The position numbers and the translations under genes are program-made. A DNA stretch of 13,096 nt from positions 1 through 13,096 of the forward strand of contig CAKZLS010000193.1 in the NCBI GenBank assembly GCA_937127205.1. The letters are read 5' to 3'. Origin of the DNA: an uncultured Rhodospirillales bacterium (lineage in GTDB: Bacteria; Pseudomonadota; Alphaproteobacteria; Rhodospirillales; Defluviicoccaceae). Each line of letters opens with the position of its first letter. Within the stretch, counting starts at the first letter, position 1. Shown one piece after another: positions 1 through 7,599 of the stretch. The notes below the pieces were generated by a model, which was given only the letters and a program-made list of their open reading frames with translations, did no database searches and was not told the DNA's origin.

Positions 1-12
1 GAAGGAAGAACA

Positions 13-2142
13 GTGGCGAGTACCGCGGAAAAAACCAAAAAGCCGGCGCCAGCGCGTCCGGCCAACGAAACGGCAACGGAACGGTATATCAACCGCGAGA
101 TCTCCTGGCTGGCGTTCAACGAGCGCGTGCTCGAAGAAGCCACCAATCCGAACCACCCGTTGCTGGAACGACTTCGCTTTCTGTCCATCTCGGGAACCAA
201 CTGGGACGAATTCTACATGGTTCGCGTCGCCGGTCTGAAGGCGCAGATCGCCGAGGGCGTTACCACCCCAGGCATCGACGGCCGTCCGCCGGCGCAACAG
301 CTCGAAGCGGTCATGGAAGCCAGCGCCCGATTGATGCAGAAACAGGCGGCGGTGTGGGCCGATCTCCAGGAGCTTTTGGCGGCAGAGGGCATTCGCGTTG
401 TCGGCACCAAGGAGCTGTCGTCTCAGGACCGGAAGTGGGTCGACACCTGGTTCATGGACAATGTGTTCCCGATCCTCACCCCGCTTGCCGTGGATCCCGC
501 CAACCCGTTTCCGTTCATCCCCAATCTCGGGCTTTGCATGTTTATGCATTTGGTCGGACCGGAGGAAGAGGAACAGTACGCGTTGATTCCCGTTCCACCT
601 CAGATTGCCCGGTTCGTGCGTCTTCCCGGCGATGGCTACCGCTTCCTCCCGCTGGAAGAATTGATGAGCCTGTTCGTGCACAGTCTGTTTCCCAGTTTCG
701 AGGTGTCCAAAAACGGCTGTTTCAGGGTTATCCGCGATAGTGCCATGGAACTGGATGAACGCGCGGAGGACCTGGTGCTGACCTTCGAGACCGCCTTGAA
801 ACGGCGCCGGCAGGGTTCGGCGGTTCGCCTTTCCATCAATGCCGATATCGATCCGAAGCTACGCGAACTCTTGATGGCGCATCTCGGGGTCGGGGAACAA
901 GACGTCTATCATCGCGAGGGCATCCTCGGGTTTGGCGATCTCCGTCAGTTGATTGTCAGCGCCCGTTCGGACCTGCTGTTCGAGCCTTATGAGCCGCGCT
1001 ATCCGGAACGTGTCAAAGATTTCAGCGGTGACGTCTTCGCCGCCGTCCGGGCAAAGGATTTCATCGTTCATCACCCCTACGAGAGCTTCGACGTGGTCGT
1101 CCGGTTCCTGCGCCAGGCGGCGCGCGACGATTCCGTTGTTGCCATCAAGCAGACGCTGTATCGCACCAGCAAGGGCTCTCCCATCGTGGCGGCGCTGATG
1201 GAGGCGGCCGAGGCCGGCAAGTCGGTCACCGCGATGGTGGAACTCAAGGCCCGGTTCGACGAAGAGGCCAACATCAACTGGGCGCGGGACCTGGAGAATG
1301 CGGGCGCGCAGGTGGTTTACGGGTTTCTCGACAAAAAGGTGCACGCCAAGATCAGCGTGGTGGTGCGACGCGAGGGCGCCTCCCTGCGCTCCTATGCTCA
1401 TTTCGGGACAGGCAACTACCATCCGATCACCGCCGGAATCTATACCGACCTGTCGTTCTTCACCTGCGACCCGGCGCTCTGCCGCGACGCCACCCGCGCG
1501 TTCAATTATATGACGGGGCACGACCAACCATACGCCCTCGAGAAACTGTTCCTGGCGCCCAATACATTGAAAAGTCACGTGCTCGATCTCATCAACGAGG
1601 AAATCGAACACGCCAAAGCGGGCCGCCCGGCGACCATCTGGGCGAAGTTCAACGCCGTCGCCGACCGCAAGGTCATCGACGCGCTCTACAAGGCGTCGCA
1701 AGCCGGGGTGAAGATCGACCTGGTGATCCGGGGCATCTGCTGCCTGCGGCCCGGCGTCCCGGGCCTCTCCGAAAACATTCGGGTCCGCAGCATCGTCGGC
1801 CGCTTTCTGGAGCATTCGCGGATCCTGGTATGCGGCGCCGGTCACAAGCTGCCGTCGCGCGAGGCCAAGGTGTTCATCTCATCGGCGGACTGGATGCCGC
1901 GCAACCTAAACCGACGCATCGAAACCCTGGTACCCATCGAAAACCCCACCGTTCACCAGCAAGTCCTGGACGAAATCATGGGTGCCTGTCTGCGCGACGA
2001 AGTGCAAAGCTGGGTGCTGGGCGCCGACGGCGTCTACAACCGCATTTCGCTCGAGAAAAAGGCCTTTTCGGCGCAAATCTATTCCATGGAAAATCCGAGC
2101 CTTTCGGGCCGCGGCAGCGCCTTGCACAAGGCAGGTAAATGA
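13..2142 (+). CDS. ppk1: Polyphosphate kinase 1 (PPK1)
   Basis: PPK1 reversibly transfers the ATP gamma-phosphate onto a growing inorganic polyphosphate chain at the membrane or cytosol. The 709-residue product has the usual length and domain order: N-terminal domain (about 24-130, with INREISWLAFNERVL), middle 'head' domain (about 130-340) and two phospholipase D-like catalytic domains (about 340-520 and 520-690). The autophosphorylated histidine is His444 in KKVHAK, followed by the family motif YAHFGTGNYHP (461-471). The second catalytic histidine is His601 in FLEHSR. The conserved SADWMPRNL segment (624-632) is also present. The GTG start is supported by AAGGAAG at bases 2-8, at good spacing. 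The N-terminal 20 residues are Lys/Pro/Ala-rich and probably disordered. In many alphaproteobacteria the next gene is the exopolyphosphatase ppx; here it is a lipoprotein gene overlapping by 4 bp. What lies upstream is outside the window. The identification is very secure. Confidence 0.98.
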   Translation: MASTAEKTKKPAPARPANETATERYINREISWLAFNERVLEEATNPNHPLLERLRFLSISGTNWDEFYMVRVAGLKAQIAEGVTTPGIDGRPPAQQLEAVMEASARLMQKQAAVWADLQELLAAEGIRVVGTKELSSQDRKWVDTWFMDNVFPILTPLAVDPANPFPFIPNLGLCMFMHLVGPEEEEQYALIPVPPQIARFVRLPGDGYRFLPLEELMSLFVHSLFPSFEVSKNGCFRVIRDSAMELDERAEDLVLTFETALKRRRQGSAVRLSINADIDPKLRELLMAHLGVGEQDVYHREGILGFGDLRQLIVSARSDLLFEPYEPRYPERVKDFSGDVFAAVRAKDFIVHHPYESFDVVVRFLRQAARDDSVVAIKQTLYRTSKGSPIVAALMEAAEAGKSVTAMVELKARFDEEANINWARDLENAGAQVVYGFLDKKVHAKISVVVRREGASLRSYAHFGTGNYHPITAGIYTDLSFFTCDPALCRDATRAFNYMTGHDQPYALEKLFLAPNTLKSHVLDLINEEIEHAKAGRPATIWAKFNAVADRKVIDALYKASQAGVKIDLVIRGICCLRPGVPGLSENIRVRSIVGRFLEHSRILVCGAGHKLPSREAKVFISSADWMPRNLNRRIETLVPIENPTVHQQVLDEIMGACLRDEVQSWVLGADGVYNRISLEKKAFSAQIYSMENPSLSGRGSALHKAGK

Positions 2143-2516
2143 CAATGCGCCCGGTGCTCGCCGCCGCCGCTCTGGTCGTGTTTCTAAGCGGATGCGAAAC
2201 GGAAGAGGCGCGGCGCTCGGCCACGACGGAAGTGCTGCTCGGGGCCGCCGGTTTCGAGATCAAAACTGCCGACACCCCGGAACAAAAAGAGCAATTGGAT
2301 GCGCTGACGCAGCGCCAGATCGTCCGCCACACCAACGACGGTGAAGTCCATTACGTCTATGCCGACGCAGCCTCGTGCGGTTGTCTGTACAAAGGCTCGG
2401 AAGCGAATTATCAACGCTACCGTGATCTCGCCAGCTCATCGCGCTCGAGGGGCGCACAGTCGCTCGAAGCCATCGAAGCACAGCCCGGTACCAATCCCGA
2501 CTGGCAGATTTGGTAA
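2139..2516 (+). CDS. Small lipoprotein of unknown function
   Basis: This is a 125-residue predicted lipoprotein. A short hydrophobic signal (about residues 4-16) ends in the lipobox LSGC, with Cys19 as the likely lipidated residue after signal peptidase II cleavage. The mature part of about 105 residues is hydrophilic. It has a Cys-rich, Tyr-rich patch, HYVYADAASCGCLYKG (71-86), then NYQRYRDL (90-97), which looks like a conserved core; I do not recognise a named domain. The start ATG overlaps the ppk1 stop (ATGA arrangement), so translation is probably coupled to ppk1. An in-frame ATG at 2145 is an alternative start, and AAGGCAGG at 2128-2135 could serve either. Location in the periplasm on a membrane anchor is inferred. 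A link to polyphosphate metabolism would rest only on position. Confidence 0.85.
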   Translation: MTMRPVLAAAALVVFLSGCETEEARRSATTEVLLGAAGFEIKTADTPEQKEQLDALTQRQIVRHTNDGEVHYVYADAASCGCLYKGSEANYQRYRDLASSSRSRGAQSLEAIEAQPGTNPDWQIW

Positions 2517-2626
2517 GACGCGGTCGAGGTCCCAGAATCGCCGCGCCGGTCTGCAACCCGCGCCGGCAGCCATGATCCAAGCCGGCCACCCTCCCGTACA
2601 TGCCAATACGTTACGTTAGTGCAACC

Positions 2627-2632
2627 AGGGAG
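2627..2632 (+). promoter_or_regulatory. Ribosome binding site of the fasciclin gene
   Basis: AGGGAG lies 6 nt before ATG 2639. It selects that codon over the upstream in-frame ATG at 2600, which would add 13 residues ahead of a normal signal peptide and has no comparable site. Confidence 0.7.
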
Positions 2633-2638
2633 ACTTTT

Positions 2639-3142
2639 ATGTCCATCGTTTCTTTTCGTTCTGCTTTTATTGTCGCGGCCGTTATCGCCGTTGTCGGTTG
2701 GTTGACCGTCGACAACGCCCGCGCGGCAGCCACCAAGGATATCGTCGCAACCGCTTCCGGAGCGGGACAGTTCAACACTCTCGTCGCAGCAGTTCAGGCG
2801 GCCGGCCTTGTTGAGACGCTTCAAGGGGAGGGACCGTTCACCGTGTTCGCGCCCACCGACGCCGCCTTTGCCAAGCTGCCAGAAGGCACGGTCGAGAGCC
2901 TTCTTAAGCCCGAAAATAAAGATCAGCTGGTCGCCATTCTGACCTACCATGTGGTGCCCGGCAAAGTGACCTCTGCCGACATCGCCGGTAAGAAGCTTGA
3001 TGCCGATACCGTGGAAGGCCAGGCGATCGCCATCGATGCGACCGACGGGGTCAAGGTCAACGATGCAACCGTCGTCGGCGCCGACGTGATGGCGTCCAAC
3101 GGCGTGATTCACGTCATCGATACCGTGCTCCTGCCCAAGTAA
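2639..3142 (+). CDS. Secreted fasciclin (FAS1) domain protein
   Basis: The product is a 167-residue exported protein made of one FAS1 domain. A signal peptide with a hydrophobic core (about 8-22) ends near NARAA (26-30), consistent with signal peptidase I cleavage. The FAS1 H1 motif is GPFTVFAPTDAAF (65-77), the central YHVVPGK lies at 103-109, and the H2 motif is GVIHVIDTVLLP (155-166). The length fits a single-domain bacterial fasciclin of the MPB70 type. Family members are extracellular or periplasmic adhesion or matrix-binding proteins; the ligand cannot be read from sequence. The gene stands 122 bp after the lipoprotein gene, has its own strong ribosome site and ends at a good intrinsic terminator, so it is probably its own transcription unit, although read-through from ppk1 cannot be excluded. 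Confidence 0.93.
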   Translation: MSIVSFRSAFIVAAVIAVVGWLTVDNARAAATKDIVATASGAGQFNTLVAAVQAAGLVETLQGEGPFTVFAPTDAAFAKLPEGTVESLLKPENKDQLVAILTYHVVPGKVTSADIAGKKLDADTVEGQAIAIDATDGVKVNDATVVGADVMASNGVIHVIDTVLLPK

Positions 3143-3165
3143 CGCCGCGTCGCACGATCAAGAGA

Positions 3166-3199
3166 GCCCGGAGACACCAGTGCGTCTCCGGGCTTTTTT
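3166..3199 (+). terminator. Intrinsic terminator after the fasciclin gene
   Basis: A perfect 10-bp GC-rich stem (GCCCGGAGAC at 3166-3175 with GTCTCCGGGC at 3184-3193) encloses an 8-nt loop and is followed directly by six T (3194-3199). It begins 23 bp after the fasciclin stop codon, which is a textbook Rho-independent layout. Confidence 0.92.
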
Positions 3200-3403
3200 C
3201 GTTGGACTCGCAGACTATCTTTAAATCATGTCGCGGGAGCGACGGGCAAAAGCATTGATCCGCCGCCCCAACGAAATCGTAGAAAGAACGTTACCCGCCG
3301 CAATGGTGGTCCCCCAGAGCGAGGCGGGTAGCGTAGCGGACGGAGCTTCCCCCCTGGCTCCGTCCGCATAATTTTAGCGGAAAACCCTACCATCTATCAA
3401 TCG
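3200..3403. other. Intergenic region between convergent genes
   Basis: These 204 bp between the fasciclin terminator and the mscS stop hold no credible ORF. They contain two inverted repeats: TACCCGCC (3292-3299) with GGCGGGTA (3323-3330), and the stronger 11-bp hairpin at 3336-3367, which has its own entry. Confidence 0.6.
3336..3367. terminator. Hairpin between convergent genes, possible terminator
   Basis: A perfect 11-bp inverted repeat (GCGGACGGAGC at 3336-3346 and GCTCCGTCCGC at 3357-3367) has a 10-nt loop. It sits 36 bp beyond the mscS stop. On the + strand it is followed by ATAATTTT, a weak T-rich tail; on the - strand no T tract follows. It may be a back-up + strand terminator or mainly a 3'-end stabilising structure for the mscS mRNA. 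Confidence 0.55.
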
Positions 3404-5788
3404 TTACGGCGCGCTCCCGGCTTTTCCGGCCGGCGCATCCTCCTCTGCGGCTGCTGCGGCATTCGCCGCCTGTTCAGGAGACACGCCGGACGCATCGACG
3501 ATCACTCGCTTGGGCGCGAAGTGGATACCCTGCGCCGCCAAAGCCTCCTGCACCCGACGATAGACCTCGCGCCGCAGGACGAATTGTTCCCCTGGCTTGG
3601 CCATGAACTTGATACGGAAAATAAAGGCGGAGTCGTCCATCCGGTTGACGCCCTGGGACTTGACCGGCTGCAGGAAATTTTTTCCGAGTTCCGGATCGGC
3701 CATCATTTTCTGACCCACCTTCTTGACGATCTTGCGCACCTTTTCGATGTCGGTCTCGAACGGCAGCCGCATCTCCAGCTTCATGATCACCCAGTCGCGG
3801 CTGAAATTGGTCAGGGTGTTGACCCCGCCGAAGGGTACCGTGTGGATGGGACCGTTGTGATGGCGAAGGCGGAACGAACGGATGGAAATATCCTCCACCA
3901 TGCCCCGGATACCGCCACCGATATCGATGTACTCGCCGACCCGGAAGGCGTCCTCCAACAGGAAAAACACACCCGACACGATGTCGCGCACCAGAGTCTG
4001 GGCACCGAACCCGATGGCGATGCCGACAACCCCGGCACCGGCGATCAGCGGTCCGATGTCGACGCCGAGTTCGGACAGGACAATGAGGGCGACAACCACG
4101 ACTAAAGTAATGAACAAGAACTTTTGGAACAACGGCAGCAGCGTCTCCAGCCTGGTGCCGCCGGTACCTCCGGGGTCGCCGCCTTCCGCCACCTCGCCCT
4201 CCGCGTCGCCGCCTTTCTCGGGGAGATGCCGGGAGATCGCTGTCTTCACGATCCCCCAGATCGCGGACGCGAGAACGAGGGTAATGGCGATATCGAAAAC
4301 GGCGTTGGCGAGGACTTCACCGATCCCCGACGCAGCAGTGGCCCGCACATCGACGTCCCAAACCTCCGCGAGCGTCATCACAACAAGGATCGCCAGAACG
4401 ATCCGCAGATTCTTGAGCAAGACATGAAAATACTCGCTATCGCCGGCGTCCGGTGCGAGATCGGTCGAAGAGAGCGTTTCCGCCCTTTCCTGCGTTATTA
4501 CCTGTGGTGGGACGCCAGCAGTACCCTCGGCCGCCTCCGCTTCATCTTTCGGCGCTCTGAGCATTGCTCTCAGTACCGCCTTCATCATCATATCAACGAT
4601 CGGAATCGCGACCAGAACGGCGATGCTGACGATCGCTGGACCCGTTGCCCGTACGCCTGTCAGCATAACCTGTACGGTCCCGAAGATGTAAATCCCGCCC
4701 AGATAGGAAAGTGCCAGGATATGCCAGTTCGAGGCAAACAGCCGCTTGACCGGTCCCGACGGCTCGTCCGTGACGTCCGCACCCGACTGAATCAATTCGG
4801 CGACGGTCTTCCTGTCGTGCCAGACGATCCACATGAGAAAACCGATCACGGCCAAATACACGATTCGTCCCACGAGCAAGGCGAGCCCCTCGCTCATGTT
4901 CAAATCGTCCAAAAGGTTCAAAAACAACGCAGGCACGATCACTGCGGCCGCGGCCCAAACGATCCTGCGATAGAGCTTGACCGCCGCCGAATCGCTCATG
5001 GGTATGAACCTGAGCGCCGGCGCACTCGGGGCCAGCAGGAATCGCATGACTGCCGCATTGCCACGGACCAGAATGATTGACCAGTAGAAGGTACTCACCG
5101 CTTGCCGGATGGGTTCGTGCCCTTGGTAAAAAACGAAAAATAAGGCGAGGGCGCATAGCGCGAATACGGCGATCCCCAGGAGATCCACGACCAATCTAAG
5201 GCCGAGAATACAGGCCTTGTGGAACCCGGACGTCTTCTCGCCCTGCGGATGCACGAGATTGCGGGTGAACAGATGCCGGAACAACCATTCGCCCACCAGC
5301 CCGCCGGTAAAAACCACCACCGCGTAAAACAGAATCAACCAGATGCGCGACGGCTGATCGTTGGTGAGCTTGTCGATGAGAAACGGGCCGATCGACGGCA
5401 GATCGGCGACGGCGGAAACCATGAGCTCGAGCCGTTTCCTCAGGGCCGGCAACGAGTCCTCGAACCTGTCCATCATGCCCGCCGGTTCCAGCACGGCATC
5501 CTCGGCAGCCACCTTGTCGAGCTGCTGGAGCAGCAGCTGCCGGGCTTCCGCGTCGGAAATCCGAGACAGCAGCGCGCGAACCTCTTCACGGGTAAGATCT
5601 TCAGGCAGAGTGACCGCCGGCGTCTCCGAAGCGCCAGGCTCGGTACCCGCGCCTGGGACCGCTGGCGCTGCCTGTGCCCCGGCCGTCCCGTTCATCAATA
5701 CGGAAATACCGATGATCAGGGCCGCGAGCGCCACGAATAGTCCGCGTCTCCGCGAGCCGCTATCGGCCGCGATCATATGGTGAATCAC
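3404..5788 (-). CDS. Large MscS-family mechanosensitive ion channel
   Basis: This is a 794-residue inner-membrane channel of the small-conductance mechanosensitive family; such channels open under membrane tension to release solutes during hypoosmotic shock. An N-terminal signal or first membrane segment (about 15-33) ends near AGAQA. A periplasmic stretch follows (about 40-147, Pro/Ala-rich then helical), then about eight to ten hydrophobic segments (around 148-168, 192-222, 271-293, 303-323, 353-378, 385-405, 457-476, 490-515, 553-575). The pore-lining Gly/Ala helix is at 579-611 (LIAGAGVVGIAIGFGAQ, then RDIVSG). The cytoplasmic MscS beta domain (about 612-670, with VEDISIRSFRLR) and alpha/beta domain (to about 768) follow. 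The tail is Ala-rich and charged. Size and layout resemble the long E. coli paralogues (YbiO type) rather than MscS itself. An acidic, Gly-rich linker at 523-545 precedes the last two helices. The GTG start is chosen for its AGGAGG site. The gene is monocistronic. Confidence 0.95.
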   Translation of the reverse strand: MIHHMIAADSGSRRRGLFVALAALIIGISVLMNGTAGAQAAPAVPGAGTEPGASETPAVTLPEDLTREEVRALLSRISDAEARQLLLQQLDKVAAEDAVLEPAGMMDRFEDSLPALRKRLELMVSAVADLPSIGPFLIDKLTNDQPSRIWLILFYAVVVFTGGLVGEWLFRHLFTRNLVHPQGEKTSGFHKACILGLRLVVDLLGIAVFALCALALFFVFYQGHEPIRQAVSTFYWSIILVRGNAAVMRFLLAPSAPALRFIPMSDSAAVKLYRRIVWAAAAVIVPALFLNLLDDLNMSEGLALLVGRIVYLAVIGFLMWIVWHDRKTVAELIQSGADVTDEPSGPVKRLFASNWHILALSYLGGIYIFGTVQVMLTGVRATGPAIVSIAVLVAIPIVDMMMKAVLRAMLRAPKDEAEAAEGTAGVPPQVITQERAETLSSTDLAPDAGDSEYFHVLLKNLRIVLAILVVMTLAEVWDVDVRATAASGIGEVLANAVFDIAITLVLASAIWGIVKTAISRHLPEKGGDAEGEVAEGGDPGGTGGTRLETLLPLFQKFLFITLVVVVALIVLSELGVDIGPLIAGAGVVGIAIGFGAQTLVRDIVSGVFFLLEDAFRVGEYIDIGGGIRGMVEDISIRSFRLRHHNGPIHTVPFGGVNTLTNFSRDWVIMKLEMRLPFETDIEKVRKIVKKVGQKMMADPELGKNFLQPVKSQGVNRMDDSAFIFRIKFMAKPGEQFVLRREVYRRVQEALAAQGIHFAPKRVIVDASGVSPEQAANAAAAAEEDAPAGKAGSAP

Positions 5789-5790
5789 GT

Positions 5791-5799
5791 TCCCTCCTC
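5791..5799 (-). promoter_or_regulatory. Strong ribosome binding site fixing the mscS start
   Basis: On the - strand GAGGAGGGA precedes GTG at 5788 by about 4-6 nt from its AGGAGG core. The in-frame ATG at 5776 is about 16 nt from this site, too far, and the longer frame reaching 5869 has no comparable site, so GTG 5788 is preferred. Confidence 0.75.
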
Positions 5800-5881
5800 G
5801 ATATCGGCCACGGCGGCAACCGCGCCGATGCGCGCTTAAGCTGTTGGAAGCAATGAAAACGAAATCCAATGGTGGCGCAAC

Positions 5882-5909
5882 CCTCGCTGTCTATGCCTCG
5901 CTGTCTATG
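5882..5909. repeat. Tandem duplication of a 14-bp unit
   Basis: CCTCGCTGTCTATG occurs twice head to tail (5882-5895 and 5896-5909) in the gap between the divergent mscS and LysM genes. A CCAATGG/CCATTG inverted pair flanks it (5866-5872 and 5920-5925). Two exact copies could be a slippage duplication or a duplicated binding site. Confidence 0.85.
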
Positions 5910-6048
5910 CGGCGAAACTCCATTGCTCTTTAGGGTTTCGGGCGATGGCGTCGGGTGCGCTTACACCGGTATCGTTGCACCCGCGTCCGTTGCGTACTAC
6001 CCTTCGGCAATCGGCCCGAACGAACATTGAACGGAGTTGCAGCAAAAG

Positions 6049-7071
6049 GTGAGCCGGCCCTTTCTTATCGCTATCCTTGGATTGGTCATTGTCACTTTAG
6101 CCATCGGGCTGAACTTTCTGACAGGACCGGCCCCGGATCTCTCCGGTGACGCCCACCAGCCGGCGTCGACCGAGAGCCTTACGGCGGAACAAGATGCCGC
6201 GACCAGCCCGGCGGAAACCCCGCGTATTCTCAAGCCCACCTTCGATGTAGTCAGGGTCAATCCGGATGGGGACGCGGTGTTCGCCGGGCGGGCGGAGCCG
6301 GGAAGCACGGTCGTAATCCGCGACGGCGATACCTTCATCGGTCAAGCCACCCCCGACGAACGCGGCGAGTGGGTTTATGTCCCCGAATCGCCGCTGGAAC
6401 CCGGATCCCGCCGCCTCAACCTGGAGATGCACGCTGCCGATCAGGAACCGGTTTCCTCCGGCTCCGACGTGGTCCTGGTGGTGCCCGAGCACGGCAGAGA
6501 CGTTGCCGGCCGGCCGGCAACCGGCGCTTCGGGGATCCTTGCGCTCAACGTGCCGCGCGCGGGTGGCGGTCCGTCTACCGTGCTGCAGACCCCGGCCAAT
6601 GCGGAGCAAGCCGGGCCGCTGAGCATCGAGGTCGTCGACTACCGGGACGCGACGCAAAACAAGCAGGTCAGCATCAGCGGGCGTGCGGCGCCTGGCTCGT
6701 CGGTGCGATTGTATCTCGACGACGATCTGCTCGGCGACGCGGTCGCCGATGTGAACGGCCGATGGTTTCTGTCGCCGCGGCGCATTTCGGACCCAGGCGA
6801 ACGCAAGCTCCGCGCCGATCAGTTGGCGAACGACGGAAAGGTGGTGGCGCGCGTCGAGGTGCCGTTCGAGCCCATGGCGTTGATGACCAGCGCGGGCGCC
6901 ACGGGCGCCATCAGCATCGAGCCCGGCAACAACCTCTGGCGGATCGCCGTCGACCGCTACGGAACGGGGTACGCCTACTCGGTGATCTACGAAGCCAACC
7001 GCGACCAGATCAAAGACCCCGATTTGATCTACCCCGGACAGGTCCTCACCTTGCCGGCGGCCACCAACTGA
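6049..7071 (+). CDS. Membrane-anchored Ig-like and LysM domain protein
   Basis: The product is a 340-residue envelope protein. One N-terminal hydrophobic segment (about 4-24), with Arg3 before it and no clear cleavage site, suggests an uncleaved anchor with the rest in the periplasm. A low-complexity linker follows to about 60. Two related Ig-like beta modules come next (about 62-128 and 191-275). They share the pattern GRAxPGSxVxxxxD and, further on, NGRW/RGEW, so they are probably an internal duplication. The C-terminal LysM domain (about 288-336) has the typical PGNNLWRIA opening, YGTGYAYSVIYEANRDQI, and the YPGQVLTLP ending. LysM binds the glycan of peptidoglycan, so a wall-binding role is expected. 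GTG 6049 was chosen because GGAG (6033-6036) lies 12 nt upstream, whereas TTG 6037 directly abuts it. The spacing is long, so TTG 6037 (344 residues) is not excluded. The gene is convergent with the Sel1-repeat gene, 18 bp away. Confidence 0.9.
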   Translation: MSRPFLIAILGLVIVTLAIGLNFLTGPAPDLSGDAHQPASTESLTAEQDAATSPAETPRILKPTFDVVRVNPDGDAVFAGRAEPGSTVVIRDGDTFIGQATPDERGEWVYVPESPLEPGSRRLNLEMHAADQEPVSSGSDVVLVVPEHGRDVAGRPATGASGILALNVPRAGGGPSTVLQTPANAEQAGPLSIEVVDYRDATQNKQVSISGRAAPGSSVRLYLDDDLLGDAVADVNGRWFLSPRRISDPGERKLRADQLANDGKVVARVEVPFEPMALMTSAGATGAISIEPGNNLWRIAVDRYGTGYAYSVIYEANRDQIKDPDLIYPGQVLTLPAATN

Positions 7072-7089
7072 TATCCCCCGCGGAACCCC

Positions 7090-7599
7090 TCACGGGTCGG
7101 CAGGTTCGAAATCCCGGATTCGGGCCTCGGCGCGGGCGATCTTATCGGGGTTCAGGTCCGAAGCGACTTGCGCTTGGCGCTCGGCCGCCCACCGGTTTCC
7201 CTGAGCAGCGGCGAGACCCAGCCAGAAGTAGGCTTCGACGGGGTCGCGCGGCACGCCTTCGCCGCGGCTTGCCAGATCGCCGAGATTCATTTGCGCGGAG
7301 GCGTTACCCCCGTTCGCCGCACGGCGGTACCAGGAAACCGCTGCTCCGAGTTTCGCTTGCACGCCTTGGCCCTGTTGGTAGGCGTTGGCGATGGCGGTCA
7401 TCGCGTCGGTATTGCCGGCCACCGCCGCCCGTCGCCAAGCGGCCATCGCCGTCCCATAATCGCCGCCGTCGTAGGCCTGAAGGCCACGCGCAAAGTCATC
7501 GGAACGCGCATCGGCTGCGGCCATGCCCAAGGCCAGAGAGACAGCGAGACTCCACGCAAAAGCGCGACTCAGGCGACGCAGGCTTAGTGACCTGGCCAT
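7090..7599 (-). CDS. Exported Sel1-repeat (TPR-like) protein
   Basis: This is a 169-residue protein with an N-terminal signal peptide: a basic MARSLSLRRLSR start, a hydrophobic core at about 13-27, and cleavage near AAADA (28-31). Sel1-like repeats follow: about 46-80 (AMAAWRRAAVAGNTDAM, then YQQGQGV), 81-116 (AAVSWYRRAANGGNASA, then ASRGEGV) and a partial one at 117-138 (PVEAYFWLGLAAAQGN). Sel1 repeats fold as helical pairs and serve protein-protein contact; in bacteria such proteins often act as periplasmic scaffolds. The partner is unknown. The ATG at 7599 is preferred because it directly precedes the signal peptide, though no clear Shine-Dalgarno is seen. Longer in-frame starts reach 7692. 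The start overlaps the end of the DUF2892-like gene by 16 bp, so coupled translation is likely. Confidence 0.88.
   Translation of the reverse strand: MARSLSLRRLSRAFAWSLAVSLALGMAAADARSDDFARGLQAYDGGDYGTAMAAWRRAAVAGNTDAMTAIANAYQQGQGVQAKLGAAVSWYRRAANGGNASAQMNLGDLASRGEGVPRDPVEAYFWLGLAAAQGNRWAAERQAQVASDLNPDKIARAEARIRDFEPADP

Noticed and set aside
859..1845. 328-codon open frame on the - strand inside ppk1
   Set aside because: It is antisense to a certain PPK1 gene, and its His/Asp/Arg-rich product matches no family pattern; it is a by-product of GC-rich codon use.
2517..2638. Search for a terminator or promoter between the lipoprotein and fasciclin genes
   Set aside because: No stem followed by a T tract and no -35/-10 pair could be supported in these 122 bp.
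4124..5080. 318-codon + strand frame inside the mscS gene
   Set aside because: It is antisense to conserved membrane helices and gives a hydrophilic Arg/His/Gln-rich product without domain features.
5789..5869. Upstream extension of the mscS gene to 5869
   Set aside because: It adds 27 residues ahead of a normal signal segment and runs through the strong Shine-Dalgarno of GTG 5788.
5952..5983. CGGGTGC/GCACCCG inverted repeat with an 18-nt loop upstream of the LysM gene
   Set aside because: The stem is 7 bp with a long loop and no T tract; it is likely chance in GC-rich DNA and cannot be assigned a role.
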